A stretch of 38,609 nucleotides of DNA from an uncultured Clostridia bacterium (GTDB lineage: Bacteria > Bacillota > Clostridia > Christensenellales > CAG-314). The translations under genes and the position numbers were made by a program. The notes under the pieces were generated by a model. It did not search any database and was not told where the DNA came from. It was given only the letters and a program-made list of their open reading frames with translations. The DNA lies in assembly GCA_934294965.1 (NCBI GenBank), contig CAKRAM010000034.1:1-38609 (forward strand), read 5' to 3'. Shown piece by piece: positions 1 to 6,915 of the stretch (positions within the stretch are counted from its first letter, which is position 1; every line of letters starts with the position of its first letter).

Positions 1-506
1 TGGGGCGTCAGTGGGCGTCCAGCGGAGGAGAGGCCGCAGGTGTTGCTTGCGACAAATATTTGGCTGCCGACGGCATCGAAAACGTTATGGACATTTTGGA
101 AGCGGTGGAAAACGGCAGTTTGAAAGATTTGGAGTTTATTGAACTTAACGCATGCATATCCGGTTGTGTAGGAGGCGTGCTAAACGTGGAAAATCCGTTT
201 GTCGCGCGGGCAAGGCTGCGCCAATTGCGCAAAAAATTTCCGCAAATAGGCGTAACGCTTTCTCAAATCGGCAAACCGACGGCATATTACTATCAGGAAA
301 AACAAATCGAAAACGACGACGTGAGTTACGATAAAGATCGGCAGGCTGCGTTCGGCAAGTTGTTGGAAATGCAAAGCCTTTACCGCAAATTGCCGCAAAC
401 CGATTGCGGAATGTGCGGCGCTCCCGGGTGTAAAGCCTTTTGCGAGGACGTAGTCTTGGGCAGAGTTCCGCAGGGTACGACTTGCCCTTTGCAAAAAGAG
501 GAATAG
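1..506 (+). CDS. [FeFe]-hydrogenase-like iron-sulphur protein, C-terminal part (5' truncated by window)
   Basis: The reading frame is open from base 3, so only the last 167 or so codons are present. A C-x3-C pair at bases 153-167, in the context ELNACISGCVGG, matches the position of the third H-cluster loop of [FeFe] hydrogenases but lacks the CPGGC consensus. It is followed by a C-x2-C-x4-C cluster at bases 405-431 (CGMCGAPGC) with further cysteines downstream, as in the four-cysteine Fe-S domain of PF04060. Proteins with a hydrogenase large-subunit C-terminal domain plus this Fe-S domain are known beside clostridial hydrogenase operons and are thought to be sensory rather than catalytic; that role is inference here. 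The next gene starts 4 bases after the stop, so it is part of the hydrogenase operon. The N-terminal half cannot be assessed. Confidence 0.8.
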   Translation, partial: GRQWASSGGEAAGVACDKYLAADGIENVMDILEAVENGSLKDLEFIELNACISGCVGGVLNVENPFVARARLRQLRKKFPQIGVTLSQIGKPTAYYYQEKQIENDDVSYDKDRQAAFGKLLEMQSLYRKLPQTDCGMCGAPGCKAFCEDVVLGRVPQGTTCPLQKEE

Positions 507-510
507 CCAT

Positions 511-843
511 ATGACGGTAAACGAACTTATTCGAGTGTTGAACGCAACACCGGCTTGCGTGCCTGACGGCGAAGCAATCGTTTCGGGCGGCTATGCCGGG
601 GATTTGCTCAGTTATGTTATGGGGCGTGCGCCTTCCGGTGCGGCATGGTTCACGATAATGACTAACGTAAACGTTTGCGCCGTGGCAACGCTGACCGAGG
701 TTGCCGTGGTGGTTATTTGCGACGGATGCAAACCGGACGAACCGCTTGTAAATTCCGCAAAAACGCGGGGCGTGAATGTAATTTGCACCGATTTGGACGT
801 GTTTCACGCCATAGAAAGGGTTAACGATGCAAATCAGTTATGA
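511..843 (+). CDS. DRTGG domain-containing protein
   Basis: This 110-residue protein resembles stand-alone DRTGG domains (VSGGYAGDLLSYVMGRAPSGAAWFTIMTNVNVCAVA region), a small alpha/beta domain also found in CBS- and phosphotransacetylase-linked proteins. The biochemical role of such short versions is unknown; they recur next to PHP and ATPase genes in clostridial hydrogenase clusters, which suggests regulation or sensing. The ATG at 511 is preceded by AGAGGAA at a reasonable distance. Its end overlaps the start of the PHP gene by 17 bases, which suggests translational coupling. No membrane segments or metal-binding cysteine pairs are visible. Confidence 0.75.
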   Translation: MTVNELIRVLNATPACVPDGEAIVSGGYAGDLLSYVMGRAPSGAAWFTIMTNVNVCAVATLTEVAVVVICDGCKPDEPLVNSAKTRGVNVICTDLDVFHAIERVNDANQL

Positions 844-1534
844 TTTTCATATTCACAGCGCGCTTTCTCCCTGTGCCGACGACGACATGACTCCCGCAAA
901 TATAGTGGGACTTGCCAAATTGAGCGGTTTGGACGCGGTTGCCGTGTCCGACCATAACGCGATTGGTAACGTTCGCACGGCTATGGAAGTGGGCAAGGCT
1001 TACGGCGTCACCGTAGTGCCGGCAATGGAACTTCAAACACAGGAAGACGTTCACGTTTTGTGCTTGTTTGCCGACTATGAAGGGCTTGAAGGGTTTTATC
1101 AAAGCATCTCCTTTGTTCAAATGGAAAACAATCCTGAAATTTTCGGCAATCAACTTGTTTTGGACGAGGACGACAACGTTGTGGAAATCGAAAAAAGAAT
1201 GTTGCTTGTCGGAGCGCAAATCGCGGTGGAAAACGTTCCGAGTTTAGCAAAAAGGTTTGGCGGCGTTGCAGTTGCGGCGCATGTAGACCGATCGGAAAAC
1301 GGAATGGTGGAAATTTTGGGCGACGTTATCCCGGAGTACGACATTGTGGAGTTTTCAGTAGCCGCAAGCGAGCAAATCAGACAAAGGTATTCTGCCAAAT
1401 TTTCCTTGACCGATTCCGACGCGCACACGTTGGACGCAATCGGGAAAGCGGGCGGAAAAATGAACGTGGAACAAAACACGCCGCAAGGCATATTGGACGC
1501 AATCGTCGGCAACAAGTCGACCGGTAAAATATGA
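827..1534 (+). CDS. PHP domain metal-dependent phosphoesterase-like protein
   Basis: A 235-residue PHP-fold protein. The metal-binding motifs are visible in order: DFHIHSALSPC near residue 6, SDHNAIGN near residue 41, a Glu in PAMELQTQEDVHVL, VAAHVDR near residue 146, and SDAHTLDAIG near residue 196. Members of this fold hydrolyse phosphomonoesters or nucleotides using two or three metal ions; the substrate of the hydrogenase-cluster type is not known. The gene overlaps the upstream DRTGG gene by 17 bases and the downstream ATPase gene by 4 bases (ATGA), so the genes are probably translated together. The protein is cytoplasmic, with no signal peptide. Confidence 0.85.
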   Translation: MQISYDFHIHSALSPCADDDMTPANIVGLAKLSGLDAVAVSDHNAIGNVRTAMEVGKAYGVTVVPAMELQTQEDVHVLCLFADYEGLEGFYQSISFVQMENNPEIFGNQLVLDEDDNVVEIEKRMLLVGAQIAVENVPSLAKRFGGVAVAAHVDRSENGMVEILGDVIPEYDIVEFSVAASEQIRQRYSAKFSLTDSDAHTLDAIGKAGGKMNVEQNTPQGILDAIVGNKSTGKI

Positions 1535-2079
1535 AAGAGATATCCCTAAACGTGTTGGACTTGGCGGAAAACAGCTTGCGGGCAAAAGCCACCAAAGTGG
1601 AAATAGATATTTCCGTGCAGGGCAACTTGCTTTGCTTGACGATAGCCGACAACGGCTGCGGCATGGATGAGGATTTTGTAAAACGGGTTACCGATCCGTT
1701 TGCAACCACTCGAACGACTCGCAACGTCGGGTTGGGCATACCGCTGGCAAAAATGGAAGCCGAAATGAGCGGCGGAAGTTTTTCCGTACAGTCAAAAACA
1801 GGCGTCGGCACAACCGTTACCGCAACGTTTGCCGTCGACCACATAGACAGACCTCCCCTTGGCAACTTGGGGGATACGATAGTTGCGCTTATCCCCGACC
1901 TTGGGGACGCCGAACTTATTTTTCGCTACAAAGCCTTCGGCGAAGAATTTGTTTTGGATACTAACGAAATACGACAACAGCTTCAAGACGTGCCTATGGA
2001 CAGCCCCGAAGTTCTGGTGTTTTTGCGGCAGTTGGTACAAGAAAATATAACGACAATAAACGGAGGTATTATATTATGA
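1531..2079 (+). CDS. HATPase_c (GHKL) ATP-binding protein
   Basis: A 182-residue protein with a histidine-kinase-like ATPase fold but no kinase dimerisation domain. The N box (LDLAENSLRAKA, residues 8-19), the G1 box (DNGCGMD, around residue 43) and a G2-like segment (NVGLGIPLAKMEAEMSGG) are all present. The C-terminal 70 residues are not recognised. It resembles small ATP-binding proteins found in clostridial hydrogenase operons; an anti-sigma or regulatory function is possible but unproven. In related clusters a NuoE-type subunit often sits next to this gene; here it directly overlaps the PHP gene, leaving no room for one. The stop overlaps the next start as ATGA. Confidence 0.8.
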   Translation: MKEISLNVLDLAENSLRAKATKVEIDISVQGNLLCLTIADNGCGMDEDFVKRVTDPFATTRTTRNVGLGIPLAKMEAEMSGGSFSVQSKTGVGTTVTATFAVDHIDRPPLGNLGDTIVALIPDLGDAELIFRYKAFGEEFVLDTNEIRQQLQDVPMDSPEVLVFLRQLVQENITTINGGIIL

Positions 2080-2447
2080 AGAGTATTGCCGACATCAAGG
2101 CGATAAGAGAGCAAATGCAGTCGCAAATAGTCGTTCGCGACAAGGAAACGACGGACGAAATCCGTATCGTGGTCGGAATGGCAACTTGCGGCATTTCGGC
2201 AGGGGCAAGACCTGTGTTCAACGCGCTGGTGGACGAAGTGTCCAAACGCGGATTGCACAACGTAAAAGTCAGCCGTACGGGTTGCTTGGGCATGTGCCGT
2301 CTGGAACCCATCGTAGAAGTTTACGTACCGGGAAAAGAAAAGGTTACCTATTGCCACATGGACGAAGAAAAAGCCAAAAATATAATTGCCAACCATATTG
2401 TCAACGGAAACGTTTGCACAGAATATCTCATCGGTAAAGGGGAGTAA
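2076..2447 (+). CDS. HndB-like thioredoxin-fold [2Fe-2S] ferredoxin subunit
   Basis: A 123-residue protein resembling HndB of NADP-reducing hydrogenases. The ferredoxin-like half has Cys38 in GMATCGISAGA and the pair Cys70/Cys74 in TGCLGMC. The fourth cysteine of the classical C-x4-C half-site is replaced (residue 43 is Gly); this three-cysteine form is, from recall, usual for the HndB branch, so cluster binding may involve another ligand. It probably passes electrons within the hydrogenase complex, together with the NuoF-like and HydA subunits encoded next. Start ATG 2076 follows a good site (CGGAGG) inside the preceding gene and overlaps its stop by 4 bases. hndB is the likely ortholog but is not asserted as a symbol. 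Confidence 0.82.
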   Translation: MKSIADIKAIREQMQSQIVVRDKETTDEIRIVVGMATCGISAGARPVFNALVDEVSKRGLHNVKVSRTGCLGMCRLEPIVEVYVPGKEKVTYCHMDEEKAKNIIANHIVNGNVCTEYLIGKGE

Positions 2448-2453
2448 ACACAA

Positions 2454-4262
2454 ATGTACAGAAGTCACGTATTAGTATGCGGCGGAACGGGCTGCCATTC
2501 CAATCATTCGGCGGACATAATAAAAGAATTCCACGCACAAATCGAAGCACAAGGATTGGAAAAAGACGTTCAAGTGGTGCAAACGGGATGTTTTGGTCTT
2601 TGCGCCGTAGGTCCGGTAGTAATCGTTTATCCGGAAGGCGCGTTCTACGCAAAAGTTAAAGCCGAGGACGTTCAAGAAATTGTTTCCGAACACCTTTGCA
2701 AAGGTCGTATAGTGGAACGCCTTCTCCACAAAGAGGAAGAAGAAACCGAAGCCGTTATGGCGCTTTCCGAAACCAATTTTTACAAACGCCAAACGCGTGT
2801 CGCTTTGCGCAACTGCGGCGTAATCAATCCGGAAAACATCGACGAATACATTGCTTACGACGGATATCAGGCGCTCATCAAAGTGCTTACGGAAATGACT
2901 CCGCAAGAAGTTATCGACGTTATCAGCAAGTCCGGTCTTCGCGGTCGTGGCGGTGCAGGCTTCCCCACCGGAAGAAAATGGCAATTTACCAAGGATGCTC
3001 CAGGCGACGTTAAGTACGTTGCTTGTAACGCCGACGAAGGAGATCCGGGCGCGTTTATGGACCGCTCGGTTTTGGAAGGCGATCCTCACGCCGTTTTGGA
3101 AGCGATGACTATTGCCGCGTACGCGGTAGGCGCACATCAAGGTTATATTTACGTTCGTGCCGAATATCCCATTGCCGTTCACCGTTTGCAAGTTGCAATC
3201 GGACAAGCTCGCGAGTACGGCTTGCTGGGCGATAACATTTTGGGTACCGGTTTTAAATTCGATATCGACATTCGTTTGGGCGCAGGCGCATTCGTTTGCG
3301 GTGAAGAAACGGCTCTTATGACAAGTATAGAAGGCAACCGCGGCGAACCTCGTCCTCGTCCTCCGTTCCCTGCCGTAAAAGGATTGTTCGGGAAGCCCAC
3401 TTTGCTTAACAACGTAGAAACCTACGCAAATATCGCGCAAATCATTTTGAAGGGTGCTGATTGGTTTGCTTCCATGGGTACGGAACGCAGCAAAGGCACA
3501 AAAGTGTTTGCATTAGGCGGAAAAATCAACAACACCGGCTTGGTGGAAATCCCTATGGGAACACCCCTTCGCACGGTTATCGAAGATATCGGCGGCGGCA
3601 TACCTCACGGCAAAAAGTTCAAAGCGGCGCAAACCGGCGGCCCCAGCGGTGGCTGCATTCCCGCAAACCTTGTGGATATTCCCATCGACTACGAAAGTCT
3701 TATCTCCATCGGCTCGATGATGGGCAGCGGCGGTCTTATCGTTATGGACGAAGACAACTGTATGGTGGACATCGCAAAATTCTTCTTGGAATTTACCGTA
3801 GACGAATCCTGCGGAAAATGTACTCCTTGCCGCATCGGCACAAAGCGTTTGTACGAAATGCTTTGCAAAGTTACCGAAGGCAAAGCAACCATGGAAGACT
3901 TGGACAAAATGGAAGAACTTTGCCACTACATAAAGGACAATTCTCTTTGCGGACTGGGACAATCCGCCCCCAACCCCGTACTTTCCACGCTTAAATACTT
4001 CCGTGAAGAATACGAAGCACACGTTCGCGACAAGGTTTGCCCCGCGGGCGTATGCAAATCGCTTGTCAGTTTCCGCATCGATCCCAACAAGTGTATCGGT
4101 TGTAAAATGTGTGCGCGCAGTTGCCCCGCAAACGCAATTGCTCCGCAACAAACCGTTATGGAAGGCAAAAAACTTCCCTATTTGGTCATCGACACTCAAA
4201 AATGCGTCAAGTGCGGCAACTGTATGACGACGTGTAAATTCCACGCAATCGAAAAGAAGTAG
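2454..4262 (+). CDS. NuoF/HndC-type NAD(P)H-binding flavoprotein subunit of [FeFe] hydrogenase
   Basis: A 602-residue subunit that binds NAD(H) and FMN in soluble electron-confurcating hydrogenases. Domains in order: a thioredoxin-like [2Fe-2S] domain (residues 1-90; Cys9, Cys14, Cys46, Cys50); the FMN/NADH core with GRGGAGFPTGRKW and CNADEGDPGAFMDR; the GAGAFVCGEETAL segment; an SLBB region; a [4Fe-4S] site ESCGKCTPCRIG; and two C-terminal ferredoxin clusters (CIGCKMCARSCP and CVKCGNCMTTC). Length and architecture match HydB/HndC, which is longer than respiratory NuoF. It begins 6 bases after the HndB-like gene and is followed 14 bases later by the hydrogenase. It is expected to exchange electrons between NADH, ferredoxin and the H-cluster subunit in the cytoplasm. 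Confidence 0.95.
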   Translation: MYRSHVLVCGGTGCHSNHSADIIKEFHAQIEAQGLEKDVQVVQTGCFGLCAVGPVVIVYPEGAFYAKVKAEDVQEIVSEHLCKGRIVERLLHKEEEETEAVMALSETNFYKRQTRVALRNCGVINPENIDEYIAYDGYQALIKVLTEMTPQEVIDVISKSGLRGRGGAGFPTGRKWQFTKDAPGDVKYVACNADEGDPGAFMDRSVLEGDPHAVLEAMTIAAYAVGAHQGYIYVRAEYPIAVHRLQVAIGQAREYGLLGDNILGTGFKFDIDIRLGAGAFVCGEETALMTSIEGNRGEPRPRPPFPAVKGLFGKPTLLNNVETYANIAQIILKGADWFASMGTERSKGTKVFALGGKINNTGLVEIPMGTPLRTVIEDIGGGIPHGKKFKAAQTGGPSGGCIPANLVDIPIDYESLISIGSMMGSGGLIVMDEDNCMVDIAKFFLEFTVDESCGKCTPCRIGTKRLYEMLCKVTEGKATMEDLDKMEELCHYIKDNSLCGLGQSAPNPVLSTLKYFREEYEAHVRDKVCPAGVCKSLVSFRIDPNKCIGCKMCARSCPANAIAPQQTVMEGKKLPYLVIDTQKCVKCGNCMTTCKFHAIEKK

Positions 4263-4276
4263 GAGGATAACATACA

Positions 4277-6019
4277 ATGGTAAATATCAAAATTAACAAT
4301 ATTCCCGTCAGCGTAAAAGAGGGAAGCACCATTTTGGAAGCTGCTCGCAGCGTCGGTATCGAAATCCCCACTCTTTGTCATATGAAAGGCATCAACGAAA
4401 TCGGCGCGTGCCGCGTTTGCGTTGTAGAAGTCAAAAACATGCGCTCGCTCGTTGCATCCTGCGTTTATCCCGTAAACGAAGGTATGGAAATTTTCACCAA
4501 CACTCCGCGCGTTATCGAATCTCGTAAAACCACGTTGGAACTTATACTTTCCGACCACCGCAAAAACTGTCTTTCCTGCGAACGCAACACCAATTGCGAA
4601 TTGCAACGTCTTTCCTATCAATACGGTTGCGATGAAGAACGCTTTGCAGGCGTAGGCAAGGAAAACGTTTTGGATACCTCCACGGAATACCTCATTCGCG
4701 ACAACAGCAAATGTATTTTGTGCCGCAGATGTATTGCGGTGTGCAAAAAAGTTCAGGGCATCGGCGTTTTGGGCGCAAACGAACGCGGTTTTGCAACGCA
4801 TGTTGCAACGGCTTTCGACATGAACCTCAAAAACACTCCCTGCGTAGGCTGCGGACAGTGCGTAACCGTTTGTCCCACCGGCGCGCTTAAGGAAAAGGAA
4901 GAAATTACTCGCGTAAAAGAAGCCTTGGCAAATCCCTCCAAGTACGTTGTTGTCGGCACCGCTCCGTCGGTTCGCGCAGCGTTGGCGGAAGAATTTAACA
5001 TGCCCATGGGCATCAATTGCGAAAAGAAAATGTACACAGGGCTTCGCTATTTGGGCTTCAAGAAGGTGTTCGACGTCAACTGCTCGGCAGACTTCACCAT
5101 TATGGAAGAAGCCAACGAATTGTTGCAACGTATCACAAGCGGCGGAACTCTTCCCATGTTCACAAGTTGCTGCCCCGGTTGGATAAGCTACGTGGAACAC
5201 AACTATCCGGAACTTATTCCCAACCTGTCCACCTGCAAATCCCCTCAACAAATGTTCGGTGCATTGGTCAAACACGTGTTTGCAAAAGCCGAAAACATCG
5301 ATCCCAAAGATATCTATGTTGTGTCCGTTATGCCCTGTACGGCAAAGAAGGAAGAAAAAACTCGCACGTTCGATGCAAACGGCAATGCCGACGTGGATGC
5401 CGTTCTCACCACGCGTGAACTTGCTCGTTTGTTCCAAAATAACGGTATCGATTTGGCAAAACTTGCCGACGGCGAAATGGACAGTCCCTTTGGAGAATAC
5501 AGCGGCGCAGGTGTCATTTTCGGCACAACGGGCGGCGTTATGGAAGCGGCTTTGCGTACGGCAGTATCCAAACTTGCCGGTAGCGACAAGGCAGCCGAAG
5601 TGGACTACTTGGAAGTTCGCGGTTTGCAAGGCGTAAAGGAAGCAACCTACAAGGTTGGCGGAACAATGGTAAAAGTTGCCGTAGTCAACGGCATCAAAAA
5701 TGCAAAAGCCGTTTGCGAAGCGGTCAAACAAGGCAAAGCCGACTATCAATTCGTGGAAGTTATGACCTGCCCGGGCGGATGCGTTATGGGCGGCGGACAA
5801 CCCGTCAGAAGCGAATACGTCAAATCGCACGACGCGGTTCAACAGATTCGCGCAGGCGTATTGTACGGAGCGGACGCTGCTTGTGCGGAACGTCGCAGCC
5901 ACCAAAACAAATCGGTTTTGGACGTCTATGCCGAATATCTCGGCGAACCTTGCGGACACGAAGCGCACGAAGTTTTGCACACGACCTACGTTGCAAAAGC
6001 GCCTTACGTTAAGGAATAA
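4277..6019 (+). CDS. NAD(P)H-linked [FeFe] hydrogenase catalytic subunit (HydA/HndD type)
   Basis: A 580-residue catalytic subunit that makes or oxidises H2 at the H-cluster. The N-terminal [2Fe-2S] domain has Cys34, 45, 48 and 62. A His-Cys cluster follows (His94, Cys98, 101, 107), then two ferredoxin-type [4Fe-4S] clusters (Cys146-149-152-156 and Cys189-192-195-199). The three H-cluster loops are complete: TSCCPGW with Cys298 (proton relay) and Cys299; MPCTAKKEE with Cys354; and MTCPGGCVMGGGQP with Cys498 and Cys502. A small-subunit-like helical tail follows. Size and order match group A hydrogenases that work with NuoF-like partners. AGGAGG lies just upstream of ATG 4277. Maturases HydEFG are not in this window. 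A hairpin terminator ends the operon. Confidence 0.97.
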   Translation: MVNIKINNIPVSVKEGSTILEAARSVGIEIPTLCHMKGINEIGACRVCVVEVKNMRSLVASCVYPVNEGMEIFTNTPRVIESRKTTLELILSDHRKNCLSCERNTNCELQRLSYQYGCDEERFAGVGKENVLDTSTEYLIRDNSKCILCRRCIAVCKKVQGIGVLGANERGFATHVATAFDMNLKNTPCVGCGQCVTVCPTGALKEKEEITRVKEALANPSKYVVVGTAPSVRAALAEEFNMPMGINCEKKMYTGLRYLGFKKVFDVNCSADFTIMEEANELLQRITSGGTLPMFTSCCPGWISYVEHNYPELIPNLSTCKSPQQMFGALVKHVFAKAENIDPKDIYVVSVMPCTAKKEEKTRTFDANGNADVDAVLTTRELARLFQNNGIDLAKLADGEMDSPFGEYSGAGVIFGTTGGVMEAALRTAVSKLAGSDKAAEVDYLEVRGLQGVKEATYKVGGTMVKVAVVNGIKNAKAVCEAVKQGKADYQFVEVMTCPGGCVMGGGQPVRSEYVKSHDAVQQIRAGVLYGADAACAERRSHQNKSVLDVYAEYLGEPCGHEAHEVLHTTYVAKAPYVKE

Positions 6020-6035
6020 CACTACAAACAACATC

Positions 6036-6067
6036 AAAACGGACTGCATTTGCGGTCCGTTTTTTTG
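6036..6067 (+). terminator. Intrinsic terminator of the hydrogenase operon
   Basis: The arms ACGGAC (from 6039) and GTCCGT (to 6060) pair, and TGC/GCG extends the stem inside. A run of seven T follows. It lies 20 bases after the hydrogenase stop codon. Confidence 0.9.
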
Positions 6068-6452
6068 TTGTTACAACAGGGTTTCGGGATAGTCGGTAAG
6101 TCCGTAATTTGTTTCGCATTCGGTGTGCGGACGCAATTACCTTAATCGTTGTTCGATTGGCAAGGGACAAAACAGGTTTTGTTTCAAACGTATGGTTGAA
6201 AACACATCCGTGCGGTAAAAAGCGTTGTATTTTTGCGGAAAATCGCGTCGTAAGTAGTGCGCGAAAAATGGCGGAGCGGAGTTTGTGGGAATTTTTATCG
6301 TTGGTGTTCGGATAAGTAAATTTGCCTTGAGGTGTGGCAAATAAATATATAAGGCAGGCGCTTGGCACCAAGTAAATGTACGCAGGGCGGTTGTCGACGA
6401 AGGAAAAATTATAGCAAATTTTGGCCCTTTTTTGTTTCTTTCGCTTAAACGA

Positions 6453-6481
6453 TTGAAAAAATATATATAATTGTGTATAAT
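6453..6481 (+). promoter_or_regulatory. Sigma-A-type promoter, TTGAAA-17-TATAAT
   Basis: The -35 box TTGAAA is at 6453-6458 and the -10 box TATAAT at 6476-6481, with a 17-base spacer. It is the best rightward promoter before the VTT-PlsC fusion gene, although it would give a leader of more than 400 bases that includes an inverted-repeat element. The bases between 6068 and 6452 show no convincing gene; only small hairpins at 6314-6337 and 6361-6372 stand out. Confidence 0.65.
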
Positions 6482-6582
6482 ATTAAGCCACGGAGTATCG
6501 GTTTGCGGTCGGCAAAACGGCGCAGCAAATATTGCGTTTCGGTTTGCCGTTTGCAACTTCATCAAACAGTGTTTTGTATTGG

Positions 6583-6784
6583 GGATTTCATCCCTCATCA
6601 TCAATCACCGAAAAAAGCGGCTTTTTAGCCCTTTCGGAGCGAAGCGTTTTTTGCAGATAAAAATTGTTGCTTTGCCGTGCGGTTTTGCAACGCAAATGAC
6701 TGTTGCATCGGGCGTGCTACGAGGAAATTTATCGCGACAAAAAACGATTTGCCGCCAAAATAGTCAGTGACAAGGAACGGAATC
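6583..6784. repeat. Dispersed inverted-repeat element, copy A
   Basis: The left end (from GGATTTCATCCCTCATCA) is related to the reverse complement of the right end (to GTGACAAGGAACGGAATC), at roughly 60 percent identity over about 24 bases. Both ends match copy C at 13317-13468: the left end shares the pattern attg-g-att-cat-c-tcatca, and the right end shares AAAATAGTCAGTGA-AAG. A small hairpin (GGC-TTTTTA-GCC) follows the left end, as in the other copies. It has no coding capacity. It resembles a miniature inverted-repeat element but no transposase is seen. Confidence 0.55.
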
Positions 6785-6915
6785 TATATTAAAAATTTGA
6801 ATGGCGGCGTACAATCGGAACGGCGCGTCGGTTTGCCCAATCGGAGTTTTGCCGTGCGGGCAGGCAAAAATCGAAAATAAGTTTGTCGAAACAACAGTTT
6901 CGACCAAGGTTGAAT

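Noticed and set aside
4196..6049. Very long leftward frame (617 codons) opposite the hydrogenase gene
   Set aside because: It mirrors a gene with complete catalytic motifs on the other strand; its translation is rich in Cys, Phe, Val and Arg with no recognisable motif. It reflects codon bias, since few stop triplets fall on the reverse strand.
6109..6770. Short frames of 60-155 codons in the intergenic stretch after the hydrogenase operon
   Set aside because: No ribosome binding sites, no motifs and no agreement with promoter positions.
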